DNA of 60,000 bases from Adiantum capillus-veneris. Its lineage: Eukaryota; Streptophyta; Polypodiopsida; Polypodiales; Pteridaceae. Under the pieces are notes generated by a model that worked only from the letters and a program-made list of their open reading frames with translations, was not told the DNA's origin and did not search any database. The position numbers were made by a program, and so were the translations under genes. The DNA is taken from NCBI GenBank assembly GCA_014529385.2, contig CM043966.1, positions 87,824,087 through 87,884,086 of the forward strand, read 5' to 3'. Shown one piece after another: positions 18,862-28,769 of this stretch. Position 1 is the first letter of the stretch; every line of letters starts with the position of its first letter.

Positions 18862-20216
18862 AACTGACATAACAGGACACCTCAACATAGAATGCGAATA
18901 ATCACATCACTTATACCCTCCTCTTGCACAATATTAACTTTTCCCATGCTTTGAATGAGTATGCATATAGGGATGCATTACATGGCTAGCATTAGCACCA
19001 CTTGCTAACCTATGCACAACACATAGCCTAGGGTGATACACTCTCATCCAGGAGGACTCTGATTGGGAGGGGGGGGAGGCATTCTCAATGCGAACCTGAC
19101 AGACTAAGAAAAGCACTAAAAGGATATTGTTTTCTATGCTTTTGAGTTTTGATTACGTTTGGTGAAGCCAAGTATATATGCCCTTATCTAATGTGATTCT
19201 ACAAAGACATGAGGACAAACGCCAGTAATGAGCCTTTGGGTGTGTGTATATATATAAAAATAGCAATTTTTATGCATAAAAGTGAGAAAAATAGAGCAAC
19301 GTGGCCAAAAATATTACAAATGATTGAACATAATGGTTTATTGTGTTTTTTTATTTATTTTGATTTATTGGTATTTTTTGAATTACTTTAATTATTTTCC
19401 TTTTACTTTTTGCTAATTATTTGGAGAAAAAAAAGAAAAAAAGAAAAAAGCAGGTGGGATGGAGCTGGAACGACAAGAGAAAAAAATAAAAAAATAATCA
19501 ATAAGAAAAGGACATCATACGGTGAAGTTTGGGTGAAATCGTGGAAAAAAGCGAAAGCCCAGTCCGGCCAGTTTTTAGACGAAAGGGCAAAATATCCAGA
19601 AATGGATCAAACGAAGTCCAATTGGAAACAAATTTGAGCCTAAAGTGTGATTCACGGTGAGATAGGAGCACATGTCAAATTTCATGGCAAGTGGTCCGGG
19701 GTCCCCCAATATGAGATATTTTGGGCCCCACTTACTATCTCATTTCTACTATTCACATCTAGAGAGAGAGAGAGAGAGCTAAAGAGACCTAGAGTGCGTG
19801 GACTTCAATGGCTTTGTACAATGCACACAGGACACTGGTTGGTGCCAGACATGAGAGGTAGGCTCCTCACCATGTGCCCTCCTTGTCGTTGCTTACTTCA
19901 ACGCAAAAATCTTGGATTAGCTTTGGATACCCGCTTTTGGTTTAGTTTTGGTCTCCATATCTAGGTTGATTTTTGTAAGGCCAAATGCTACACCAAAGCC
20001 ATGGAAAGGTACCCTTCAGCATCCACAAGCCTGGGAGATTGATCTCAAGAGAAATCACCGCAAAAAGTAATCTTCAAGCGAAGGAATCCATTTCGAAACT
20101 GAAATGCCAAACATGGAGTTTCTAAGGTAAACAATTGAGATGAAAACTAGCAATTAGGGCTTAGGGCACAAGCACAAAGCACTTCAAAGAATCATAGATA
20201 GTTTGTATCAAAACAA
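18862..20216. other. No recognised gene; purine tract, AT-rich and low-complexity DNA
   Basis: A purine tract (GGGAGGGGGGGGAGG, about 19066-19080) could be the polypurine tract of element K, but no LTR boundary is clear after it. From 19240 to 19460 the DNA is AT-rich with a TATATATATAAAAA run near 19248. A short (GA)n lies at about 19762-19778. A half-site of the palindrome described below (GACATCATAC) is at about 19510. No coding motif is seen on either strand. Confidence 0.4.
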
Positions 20217-20490
20217 ACATCATATGTGTATGACGTCTTACAACCAATTTTTGCACAGGAACTACTCATCTGAATCCACAACCACATTGTGCATACTCTA
20301 AACATGAAGTACACAAAATTTCATAATATTTGGAACTAGTTAGGGTGTACAATGCCCAAAAAATGCAAATAATCCGACAATTGGCCTTAGACCTACCAAA
20401 AGTGCTCCAAACCAAGTAAAATTTCACACAAAGCAAACACATAGCATATACATCATACCCCTATGCTCAAATAGCCATTTCCCAAGATTA

Positions 20491-20512
20491 GACATCATAC
20501 GCTTATGATGTC
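20491..20512. repeat. Palindrome, array unit 2
   Basis: GACATCATA and TATGATGTC arms of 9 bp, perfect, around a 4-base loop CGCT. Confidence 0.85.
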
Positions 20513-20770
20513 TAGATCTATCACAGAGGAGTTTTGTCAACATTTTGGGCATCGAGATTTGTATAGCATGTTTTATATAGCCTCTACACCAAGTTTGGAC
20601 ACCTTTGGGCATGTTTTGATCATCATCCTCATCATTTTCAAAAGTGTTCTAAACACCTTCTATGGACTTGGGCACATGAACAATAGTCCAAATCTATATT
20701 TGCACACATCAGAGCCATGCACACATTGAGAGCTACCTCTGCACCAAGTTTGAGCCAAAAAGTTTAACCG

Positions 20771-20794
20771 AGACATCATACACGTATGATGTCT
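20771..20794. repeat. Palindrome, array unit 3
   Basis: AGACATCATA and TATGATGTCT arms of 10 bp, perfect, around loop CACG. Confidence 0.85.
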
Positions 20795-21039
20795 AGACCC
20801 CTTGAATTGAAATGCTCCTATGATTTTGGCAACTCTAACACTTTTACCACATCATTATGAGATTCCCATCAAATTTTCATCGCGTTTGGAAATCATTTGA
20901 CCTCTAATTAAAATCTAGACGCACAAACACTTTTTATGGCTTTTAACATCCATTTTTAAGCTTAATTTCTATGGCTATGGGCACCATGCACATGCTATAC
21001 ACTTCTTACCTAATGACTTTCAAGCAGGTTTGCATCAAT

Positions 21040-21054
21040 AGACATCATACACGT
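21040..21054. repeat. Palindrome, array unit 4, left half and target duplication
   Basis: AGACATCATACACGT is cut off by the LTR of element B; the right half resumes at 24510. ACGT (21051-21054) is the left target-site copy. Confidence 0.8.
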
Positions 21055-21928
21055 TGTTGGGAAACAAGCAAATTGAAACACCTCTATAGCGATGCCACCC
21101 AAGAGCATTGAAAGAGAACTACAAGACACCAAAAGCTTTGCAAAATCCTTTTGAAACACCACAAGTCCAATAGGAGTAGACCCCTCGGGAATTTACTGGC
21201 CGTCGCCCACCCAAGAGACTATGTCACATAGGAGCAAAACCATGCCAAAGCATGGATTTACAACACACGCCGACCAATGCATATGAAGACAAGGGCTTCC
21301 ACTTTCACCATTGAACACCACAAAACCACAACTTCAACATCAATTCCACAATTCCTAGATACATGCCCTCCGAATCTGTCTGCACACAATTTGCCACTAG
21401 GATTCCATAGCCATAACCCTGCAGAGAACTAGTCGTAACTTGGAGAGCACAACTCCAACTGGGGCACTTTAAAGCTTGAGAGAAAGCTTGAAAAATGAAT
21501 GGCGAGAAATCTGAAGATGACCAAATTTGAATCTACACACTGCTACATGAAAAATTGATGCGAACAAGGAGCTGTCCCGGTACGACTACGCATAGAGTAG
21601 GCAAGGCGGGGGCAAAAACTGTAGCAGAAACCATCAAGGAGGCACAACGAGCTCAAACCTGCAATTTTTTGGAGTTTGGCTGAACGTTTTTAAGTTTGTA
21701 CATGAGTTTAAGTTATATACAAGTCTCACTTCAAAAAACTCACTCACGGGCACTTATAGTAGCCCGACAACTGTCACTAGACTAGCGACTTGCAGTGCAT
21801 GTACATGTGCTTGCTAAAGCAAGCTAAAAACCCCACAAAAAGGAAGCCCCACACACACTTTTGACATCGTGCGTCATGTCCGTATGTACAAATTTACAGA
21901 AAACGGGGTGTCAGAAATGCACCGAACA
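21055..21928 (-). repeat. 3' LTR of element B (minus-strand sense)
   Basis: 874 bases, TGTTGGG ... CCGAACA on the plus strand; equal in length to the other copy. Confidence 0.92.
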
Positions 21929-22180
21929 TAGTTTGCCAAACCCCCAGTCTGCTAGAGCATTCATGCTCAGCAGTAGCATAAGCATATTGTCCACCCGGAT
22001 CAAAGGGAAATATAACATAAGCACAAAATTCATGAAGAAACATCTGCCATATCAATTTTCCCACTCCCCACTTCAAAGCATAAACCATAAGTAGAATGCA
22101 AATCCTGTTTAGGCATAAAGGACTCTCAACAAATACAACAGAGAAAGACCCTTTCATCATTATAGCATGCAAGGAAGCCT

Positions 22181-23620
22181 TTAACATCTCATCCAAAAAG
22201 TCTTCAACTTTACCTCAGCCATTTGCATATCCTCATGGGTATCCATCTCATTCTCCCCACTCTTCATTAAGCCTCTATCCAATTCAACCATATCATGCTT
22301 GATAGGTAAGCCATCTTCCATATATACCTTAGGGTCCTTAACAAGAGGATCAAACAAGGTAGCATCAACCATATTCACATGAGGCATAACAAGAGAATAT
22401 CCATCATTTTCCATATTTTCTAAAACCTCAATATTCTCTTCATCAATTAAGGTAGGATCACCCACACCATCATGCATGCCATTAAACTTCTCATTGATAG
22501 GGTCCTCATCAATAACACAAGTAGTATACTTAGTTGCTTCATCACCCTTTTGCATACTGTCACCCAAAGCATATACTTGAAAACCCTCATCATACACATC
22601 ACCATCTTTCCCATTGCTAACTTCCTTGACCTCCATCATGTGATCTTTGACTACCTCATCTACACAAAGAGAACTCCCAAGAGTCACATTTGTATCACAA
22701 ACATAGTCCTCTTCATTACAACATACATTACAAGCATCCGCCATATGACTTGGATATTCAAAATTCTCATTTCCTTGCATTTGAGACTCATTCATGACCA
22801 TGGTAGCCTTCTTGCTTACATCCATCTTACTAGCATCATCATCTTTGATAGGAAGGTTGACATCAAAGCGCTTAAACAACAAAGATGGCATACATTGAGC
22901 ATTCTTCTTGATTTGATTGTGTATATGACATTCTTCTTTCACATGCTTAAGAGATTGAGAAACATGGAAGTCTTCATTGCATATGTTGTCCATATTTGTG
23001 TCTAAAACATAAGATACATTTGGCTTCACATCTTCTTGCAATCCAAGCTGCTTCACTCTCTCTAGCTTCCATTCCTTATGCTTTGCAACGTTTACTGCAT
23101 CATCAAATTTAAGTGGCCTTTTAAGCTCAACATTCAACCTCAAATCAACCCTTAGACTTTGCATAAACAGACACTTTTTAAGCATAAAAGGAGGAACATC
23201 ACTACCCAAAGAAACACACCATCTTCTCCACAAAGCATTGAACTCCTTGACAAAGGCATCTACACTTTGACCATCACATTGCACAAGTCCTTCAATGGAG
23301 TTCCATACATCCGTTCGGTCCTCTACCTTCTTGAACTTCTCAAGAAAAGCCTTCTTTAATGCACCATAAGTCATCACCAATGGAGGTTGAGATGATTTCA
23401 ACCAAAACTCATACTCATCATAGCATATCCTTGCATCCTCTTTCAAGCAAAAGAACAATATCTTCAACATAATGATTGGATCTTCCTTATTTGCCATCAA
23501 ACAAGAAACTCCATCTTTTCAATGAATGCATCAGCATCCTCACCAACATGGCCATAGAACCTTGGAAACTCTGTCACCATAGCCATCAAAGCTGTCAATT
23601 GAAGGTCACCTGAAGAAGAT
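22181..23620 (-). CDS. Gag-like protein of element B
   Basis: The minus strand has a 439-codon open frame (23500-22181). The preceding bases (to about 23590) read EFPRFYGHVGEDADAFIEK in a neighbouring frame, so one frameshift near 23500 removed the true N-terminus. The first 150 residues match the retrotransposon gag family (Retrotrans_gag): WLKSSQPPLVMTYGALKKAF, LEKFKKVEDRTDVWNSIEGL and VDAFVKEFNALWRRW. The rest is acidic and Met/Asp/Glu-rich, with scattered Cys but no CX2CX4HX4C knuckle. The frame reads through into the 3' LTR. The product would build particles, perhaps alongside an autonomous partner's gag. Confidence 0.75.
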
Positions 23621-23629
23621 CCTGCACCA
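23618..23629 (-). promoter_or_regulatory. Possible primer-binding site of element B
   Basis: The minus strand reads TGGTGCAGGATC six bases after the 5' LTR. It has the TGG start expected of a tRNA 3'-end complement, but the tRNA is not identified and the gap is longer than usual. Confidence 0.4.
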
Positions 23630-23635
23630 AAACAC

Positions 23636-24509
23636 TGTTGGGAAACAAGCAAACTGAAACACCTCTATAGCGATGTCACCCAAGAGCGTTGAAAGAGAAC
23701 TACAAGACACCAAAATCTTTGAAAAATCCTTTTGAAACACCACAAGTCCAATAGGAGTAGACCCCTCGGGAATTTACTGGCCGTCGCCCACCCAAGAGAC
23801 TATGTCACATAGGAGCAAAACCCTACCAAAGCATGGATTTACAGCACACGCCGACCAATGCATATGAAGACAAGGGCTTCCCCTTTCACCATTGAACACC
23901 ACTAACCCACAACTTCAACATCAATTACACAATTCCTAGATACATGCCCTCCGAATCTGTCTGCACACAATTTGCCACTAGGATTCCATAGCCATAACCC
24001 TGCAGAGAACTAGTCGTAACTTGGAGAGCACAACTCCAACTGGGGCACTTTAAAGCTTGAGAGAAAGCTTGAAAAATGAATGGCGAGAAAGCTGAAGATG
24101 ACCAAATTTGAATCTACACACTGCTACATGAAAAATTGATGCGAACAAGGAGCTGTCCCGGTACGACTACGCATAGAGTAGGCAAGGCGGGGGCAAAAAC
24201 TGTAGCAGAAACCATCAAGGAGGCACAACGAGCTCAAACCTGCAATTTTTTGGAGTTTGGCTGAACGTTTTTAAGTTTGTACATGAGTTTAAGTTATATA
24301 CAAGTCTCACTTCAAAAAACTCACTCACGGGCACTTATAGTAGCCCGACAACTGTCACTAGACTAGCGACTTGCAGTGCATGTACATGTGCTTGCTAAAG
24401 CAAGCTAAAAACCCCACAAAAAGGAAGCCCCACACACGTTTTTGACATCGTGCGTCATGTCCGTACTTACAAATTTACAGAAAACGGGGTGTCAGAAATG
24501 CGCCCAACA
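23636..24509 (-). repeat. 5' LTR of element B (minus-strand sense)
   Basis: 874 bases, TGTTGGG ... CCCAACA. Confidence 0.92.
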
Positions 24510-24520
24510 ACGTATGATGT
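24510..24520. repeat. Palindrome, array unit 4, right half with target duplication
   Basis: ACGTATGATGTCT resumes here (to 24522); its first four bases repeat 21051-21054. Confidence 0.8.
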
Positions 24521-24781
24521 CTACTCACTCATACAGATGCCAAACTCCACATCTTTTATCATAAGCATGTTCACCCTTAGTATAAAGGCCGTGCATTCAA
24601 TTTGGACAAGTTTGAGCAAGGTTGTGACCACTTGGAGCCCAAAAATGGAAAATCCTGGCCTAGGAAACAATCTATTGCCCCAACCACATGAATAATCTCC
24701 AAATGAAAATCTGAGATGATCAAAGGGTTACCCATCACCTAGGGATACTACAGACCAAGTCTAGGCCAAAAATCTCGAAAA

Positions 24782-24805
24782 AGTCATCATACACATATGA
24801 TGTCT
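24782..24805. repeat. Palindrome, array unit 5
   Basis: AGTCATCATA / TATGATGTCT with loop CACA; one mismatch in the left arm. Confidence 0.75.
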
Positions 24806-24870
24806 CGAGAGGCCAAAAGGACCAATCTGGGGGAATTTCTCACTTCTGATACCATTATCCCATTGTTTTA

Positions 24871-24875
24871 GTCAT
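24871..24875. repeat. Target-site duplication, left copy (C2)
   Basis: GTCAT; the right copy GTCAC at 28125-28129 differs by one base. Confidence 0.65.
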
Positions 24876-24944
24876 TGTAGAAGGGGGAGAAAGAGAGAGG
24901 TGGCGGTTAGCGGTTAGAGCACGAGCATGAGAGAGAGAGATGAC

Positions 24945-24992
<48 letters not shown>

Positions 24993-25153
24993 ACTTTTCC
25001 ATTCATTCACATGAGATTGATTCATTGATTACAACATAAGGACCCTCTTTTATAAAGTTCCCATGCCCTTGGCACTTCCCTCAAGGTGCCTCTTCATTCC
25101 TCCCATAGACCTTAGTCTAAAGCTTAGGGAGTGGTGCACTTTATGGTTCAACA
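24876..25153 (-). repeat. 3' LTR of C2 with expanded (GA)n
   Basis: Contains (GA)21 at about 24947-24988; the other LTR has a much shorter run at the same place. Confidence 0.85.
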
Positions 25154-25183
25154 CCTGGCACAGTCCGATGGTAAAAAGTTTTT

Positions 25184-25666
25184 TCAAAGACAAAAACTTT
25201 TGACTCGAATTCCACAAATTCCTTGTTCCAAAATCTCAGTGCTCATAGAATACCATGATGCAAAGTGCAGTGCCTGGAGTCTACTCCAAGGTACACATAT
25301 ACACCACAATAAACCATGAAACACCATCCTTTTCCCCCCCAAGCATTTAGAAAATATAAAGCACAGTGCCTGGAACTTAATCCAAGATGCACAAATACAC
25401 TTTCTAAAGCTATATATTGCATTACAATCACCAAACCGGAAATAGTGTGTCTTCTCACCATAAATGTGAATACAAGTGCACCATTTATTGGCAACATGCC
25501 AGGGCTGGGAACCCACCAAGTAAATCAACATCCATGAGAGCTCATACAAAACAAACTTGTAGAACCATAAACTAATGAGAAAATCTCCACTCCATTGAGT
25601 AGATTCCTCCTTTGAGCCAATCACTTCAAAATAAGCTTCATTGCAAGGATCAAAATTCTTCAACAA
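25184..25666 (-). CDS. Unrecognised Cys/Trp-rich ORF of element C2
   Basis: A 160-codon minus-strand frame that ends just before the 3' LTR. It is rich in Cys, Trp, Phe and Ile. It contains a two-copy 43-base repeat at 25262-25304 and 25358-25400, offset 96 bases, which gives the paired peptides around CASWIKFQALCF and CVPWSRLQALHF. No family is recognised. It is not clear that it is translated. Confidence 0.3.
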   Translation of the reverse strand: MLKNFDPCNEAYFEVIGSKEESTQWSGDFLISLWFYKFVLYELSWMLIYLVGSQPWHVANKWCTCIHIYGEKTHYFRFGDCNAIYSFRKCICASWIKFQALCFIFSKCLGGKRMVFHGLLWCICVPWSRLQALHFASWYSMSTEILEQGICGIRVKSFCL

Positions 25667-25738
25667 AAATCCTTTGCTTTGACAAACACTTCTTCAAAAA
25701 GATTGTGAGCTTTGGCTTCAATTTGTAAAGCTATGCTT

Positions 25739-26998
25739 TCAACAAGCACATTTGAAATCCAAAAAAATCAGCTCCATGTTATTTGTGCAAAGAGAAACTC
25801 CATTCCTTGATGAAATTTGGACTTCAAGACACCAAACATGATCTCCTTCTAGGCTTACAACGAGAAAAAGCCATAAGATCTTTGTGTCATCATGCACAAA
25901 AATAAGCATTACTTTGCTTAAAATCACATCATCAGCACATTTCCTAGCATGGATAAGCATACATGCACCATCATGCTTTATATAGGCACTAATTGTGTGG
26001 ATAAATACACATATCCCATCACACAACATTGCCTCAAGCAAACAATCATGTAGCATACCAATAGGTTGCTTCACACACACCAAACTTTGTTCTTCATGTT
26101 TGAAAATTTCATCAACAAAAACATCATTTTGGTTAGTCACCATTTTAGCATCATGTAAGTCACCAAAATCTTCTTCCAATGTGAGAGAATTCATAAAAGC
26201 ATCGATGACATCATTTTCGTCATCAACAAGAAATGAGAGATCATTTTCATCTTGATTTTTCTTCAGTGTTTCTTCACAAATTTCAACAAAGCATTCATTT
26301 TTAGAGTTGCAATCATTAATTTCTTGAATCATCTCATGATGTTCAACAAACAAATCTATGTCGTCATCATCATTTTTTAAGACTTCAAAATTATGCAATT
26401 CACCATCAAAAACTGATGGAATTTGACCCACAATGCTTTGGTTGATGGTGCAAGATGTGAGTATAGAGCTACTCGGGGACTCTCCTTGGCTCTCTTGGCT
26501 CATAGGGTCCTCTCTCTTCACTCCAATATACATCATTTTCCCACCAATCCCATGTTCATCATGGTCAGCATCATCATCAAATACCCCCTCATCTGCTAGC
26601 GTATGCCATGCTCTCAATAATTTTTTAAGAAACCTTTGTTGATGAAGCAACTCATGCAAATTTTGAGTATTCTGGTGCAACTCTTTAATGAGATTCAAGT
26701 GCAGATACACATTGTGTGTGTTCCCTCCATGCTTGTGAAACCGTATATATGCTTTCTCTATTGCACCAACAAAATCGGTCACCCATGCCTTGGGTTTATG
26801 CAAACAATTTTGTGCAATATCATGCTCAAGAATGTAATATTGCTCCAATAATGTTAATGAACAATGCCGGGCTTTGTGATCATCATGCCCGCATTGTGGC
26901 GATGGTTTATTGCCACATTTTTCCCATTTATGGCTATTTTCCCCGCAAAAAATACAAAGTTGCTTACACTTTTTTTCCATGCCTTCATTTTGCGTCAA
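25739..26998 (-). CDS. Zinc-knuckle, acidic gag-like protein of element C2
   Basis: A 419-codon minus-strand frame. Residues 15-28 (CIFCGENSHKWEKC) are an exact CX2CX4HX4C knuckle. A second, CGHDDHKARHC (residues 36-46), keeps the last three ligands but has Ser at residue 33, where the first Cys is expected. The middle is strongly acidic (residues about 210-330, many Asp/Glu), and the C-terminal third is hydrophobic with many Cys. In-frame coding continues upstream to about 27080 past one stop, so the N-terminus is probably lost. It probably represents the nucleocapsid end of a gag with a long extension. No protease motif is seen. Confidence 0.6.
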   Translation of the reverse strand: MTQNEGMEKKCKQLCIFCGENSHKWEKCGNKPSPQCGHDDHKARHCSLTLLEQYYILEHDIAQNCLHKPKAWVTDFVGAIEKAYIRFHKHGGNTHNVYLHLNLIKELHQNTQNLHELLHQQRFLKKLLRAWHTLADEGVFDDDADHDEHGIGGKMMYIGVKREDPMSQESQGESPSSSILTSCTINQSIVGQIPSVFDGELHNFEVLKNDDDDIDLFVEHHEMIQEINDCNSKNECFVEICEETLKKNQDENDLSFLVDDENDVIDAFMNSLTLEEDFGDLHDAKMVTNQNDVFVDEIFKHEEQSLVCVKQPIGMLHDCLLEAMLCDGICVFIHTISAYIKHDGACMLIHARKCADDVILSKVMLIFVHDDTKILWLFLVVSLEGDHVWCLEVQISSRNGVSLCTNNMELIFLDFKCAC

Positions 26999-27099
26999 TG
27001 TTGGTCTTCAAAATATGGCACATGCACTTACAAGTGTCTTGCCATCATGTCGATGACGAGCTTTGCAGCGGAAAAATTTTCAGGCGTGTTTGAGTGACC

Positions 27100-27860
27100 A
27101 CTTACATACACACACAACTCATCCCTTTGTCATTATGAGCTTCATGTTAGAGGCGTGGGAAATGGCGCTAACAGTAATTAATATTTGAGTTATGATTATG
27201 TGGGGTTTTTTTTTTTAATAATGGTTCACGGAAATGATAACCTATACAGATGCATTTCCATTCTGTGATCGCCACCACTATCGAGAATCTTGTACAATCT
27301 GATTCGATTCAGAATTCTCTACTACCAAGCCATACTACGACAGCCTGTGTACGATGATGGTGATGCGTAATGAATAGCATAGATTTGCCTTGCACTGATC
27401 TGTACCAGCTTTGTTGCTCTGCTGCGCTCAATGGTTGCCCACACCACTTGCTTCGAATGCAAAGTTTTCGGCCGCCTTATGGTTGCATCACTCAGTAGTT
27501 TGCATCTCGTCACCTGATAGCACGCAAGGAGCCGGTACTTTTTTGGCCTTCACAAAATTTTGAAGCAGCGGCAGGGCTCTCAAGCATTTACTGTAACCAC
27601 CTCTCCATCCCTAGCATGGCAACGCGGGGCCGAGAGAAGCGCAAAACGCTTCTCCCATACTTGGTGGTTACTCTCCTTGGTGGCTTGGCCATTGTGCAGG
27701 CTCAGTCCTTGCTTATGGAAAAGCTTTTTGGCTTGCAAAAACAACATCACAGAAATTAAAGGCGCTGCCTGCTCCGAGATGACATTACGCGCCCCATCTC
27801 ATCAAATCTCCCACAGTGCTTCTAGGTCCGCTCCCATCCGAGATACTCAGACACCAGCCA
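27100..27860. other. 5' internal region of C2, no recognised gene
   Basis: The stretch between the primer site and the zinc-knuckle frame is more GC-rich near 27400-27860. A 105-codon plus-strand frame at 27560-27877 has no recognisable domain and runs into the LTR. I treat the stretch as leader or captured sequence. Confidence 0.35.
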
Positions 27861-27869
27861 GGATCGCCA
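27861..27869 (-). promoter_or_regulatory. Primer-binding site of C2 (candidate)
   Basis: The minus strand reads TGGCGATCC two bases after the 5' LTR. The plus strand GGATCGCCA would be the matching tRNA 3' end. The tRNA is not identified. Confidence 0.5.
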
Positions 27870-27871
27870 TG

Positions 27872-28124
27872 TGTTGAAGGGGGAGAAAGAGAGAGTTGGC
27901 GGTTAGCGGTTAGAGCACGAGCATGAGAGAGAGATGACGTGTGAGAGAGAGAGAGAGACATAACTTTTCCATTCATTCACATGAGATTGATTCATTGATT
28001 ACAACATAAGGACCCTCTTTTATAAAGTTCCCATGCCCCTTGGCACGTCCCTCAAGGTGCCTCTTCATTCCTCCCATAGACCTTAGTCTAAAGCTTAGGG
28101 AGTGGTGCACTTTATGGTTCAACA
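27872..28124 (-). repeat. 5' LTR of C2
   Basis: 253 bases, TGTTGAAGGGGG ... GGTTCAACA on the plus strand. Confidence 0.85.
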
Positions 28125-28129
28125 GTCAC
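28125..28129. repeat. Target-site duplication, right copy (C2)
   Basis: GTCAC, one base different from 24871-24875. Confidence 0.65.
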
Positions 28130-28319
28130 ACACCTGAAGTTCCATCAAGTTTTGATTCTTTATACCCATCTAAACCCAGATTTTGGAAATTTAATGCTCT
28201 ATACCTGAATTTTGGATTCATACACATGAGAACAATTCCAATTCAAAATCTGATACCAGAGGACTCTATGCCATGCTAAATCCCAACTCGAGTACAAGCT
28301 TGGCCCTTTTGGACAAAGT

Positions 28320-28343
28320 AGACATCATACATGCCTGATGTCT
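28320..28343. repeat. Palindrome, array unit 6
   Basis: AGACATCATA / CTGATGTCT arms with two mismatches near the loop. Confidence 0.75.
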
Positions 28344-28604
28344 CACTAGCCTGAAAATGAACCTAGGAGCTAACTAGACCCCTTCTAAGCCTTCACCACA
28401 TGATTATGAGAGTATCTACTAAGTTTCGCCCCATTTGAACCTCATCTACTCAAAATTGTGCCAAAATCCAACTTTAAAGCTTAAGAAGAGTTCTAATAGT
28501 CAAAATCTTTCCCAAATGACATCCAAATTGAGATCAGGCATCTTTATGGGATGTACAAGCTATGAGATATGCATATATGAAAAAGCAATTCATTTTGAGC
28601 ACTT

Positions 28605-28629
28605 AGACATCATCCGTGTTATGATGTCT
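28605..28629. repeat. Palindrome, array unit 7
   Basis: AGACATCAT / ATGATGTCT arms of 9 bp around a 7-base loop; last clear unit. Confidence 0.75.
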
Positions 28630-28769
28630 CACAGCATGAATCTGCACCAAAAATGCACTTTTGACCACATGCATAGCACCCTTAGGTCCTACTTAGCTTG
28701 TAATTTAAATTTAAAGTCATTTGGATAGCTAGAAACTGAGAAAATTTCAGATTTTGTGAACATTAACTT

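Larger units (their letters stand above)
21055..24509 (-). mobile_element. Non-autonomous LTR element B (gag only, TR-GAG type)
   Basis: Two 874-base LTRs (21055-21928 and 23636-24509) enclose 1707 bases of internal DNA that encode only a minus-strand gag-like protein. The outer ends are TGTTGGG and CCCAACA, a 7-bp inverted repeat. The flanks show a 4-bp duplication, ACGT, at 21051-21054 and 24510-24513 (five bases with one mismatch if extended). The LTRs differ at about 20 positions with no length change, about 98 % identical by eye, so this is one of the younger insertions here. There is no protease, RT or integrase, so mobility would need another element. The insertion point is the loop of a palindrome in the host array. 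Confidence 0.88.
24876..28124 (-). mobile_element. Non-autonomous LTR element C2 (zinc-knuckle ORF only)
   Basis: Short LTRs (24876-25153, 278 bases; 27872-28124, 253 bases) match closely, differing mainly in the length of a (GA)n run. The ends are TGT[AT]GAAGG ... GGTTCAACA. The internal 2.7 kb holds minus-strand frames including a CCHC zinc-knuckle protein but no recognisable protease, RT or integrase. Near-perfect 5-bp target copies flank it. It lies in the spacer between array units 5 and 6. Confidence 0.82.
20217..28629. repeat. Diverged array of about 280-bp units, each with a GACATCATA/TATGATGTC palindrome
   Basis: Palindromes of the form GACATCATA-N4-TATGATGTC or close variants occur at 20217-20238, 20491-20512, 20771-20794, 21040-21054 joined to 24510-24520, 24782-24805, 28320-28343 and 28605-28629. 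After removing two inserted elements (21055-24509 and 24876-28124, each with one target copy) the spacings are about 274, 280, 269, 283, 284 and 285 bases. The sequence between them is only weakly alike: CCAAGTTTGAGCCAAAAA before one resembles CCAAGTCTAGGCCAAAAA before another, and ACCACAT-ATTATGAGA recurs after two. The palindrome is thus the best-kept part of the unit. It may be part of an unknown element's internal or LTR region. Confidence 0.7.

Noticed and set aside
19240-19460. AT-rich block as a possible origin or matrix attachment site
   Set aside because: AT richness alone is not evidence; no defined motif is present.
19825-19860. GGTTGGTGCCAGAC as a primer-binding site of a large element holding the palindrome array
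   Set aside because: No LTR end could be placed next to it and no matching LTR was found downstream.
22472-23005. 177-codon plus-strand frame, Ile/Thr/His-rich
   Set aside because: It is antisense to the gag-like gene of element B.
27560-27877. 105-codon plus-strand frame near the C2 5' LTR
   Set aside because: No domain is recognised, it runs into the LTR, and the element's genes are on the other strand.
20217-28629. CRISPR-like array from the repeated palindromes
   Set aside because: Spacing is about 280 bases, the intervals are related to each other rather than unique spacers, and the context is a plant genome full of retroelements.
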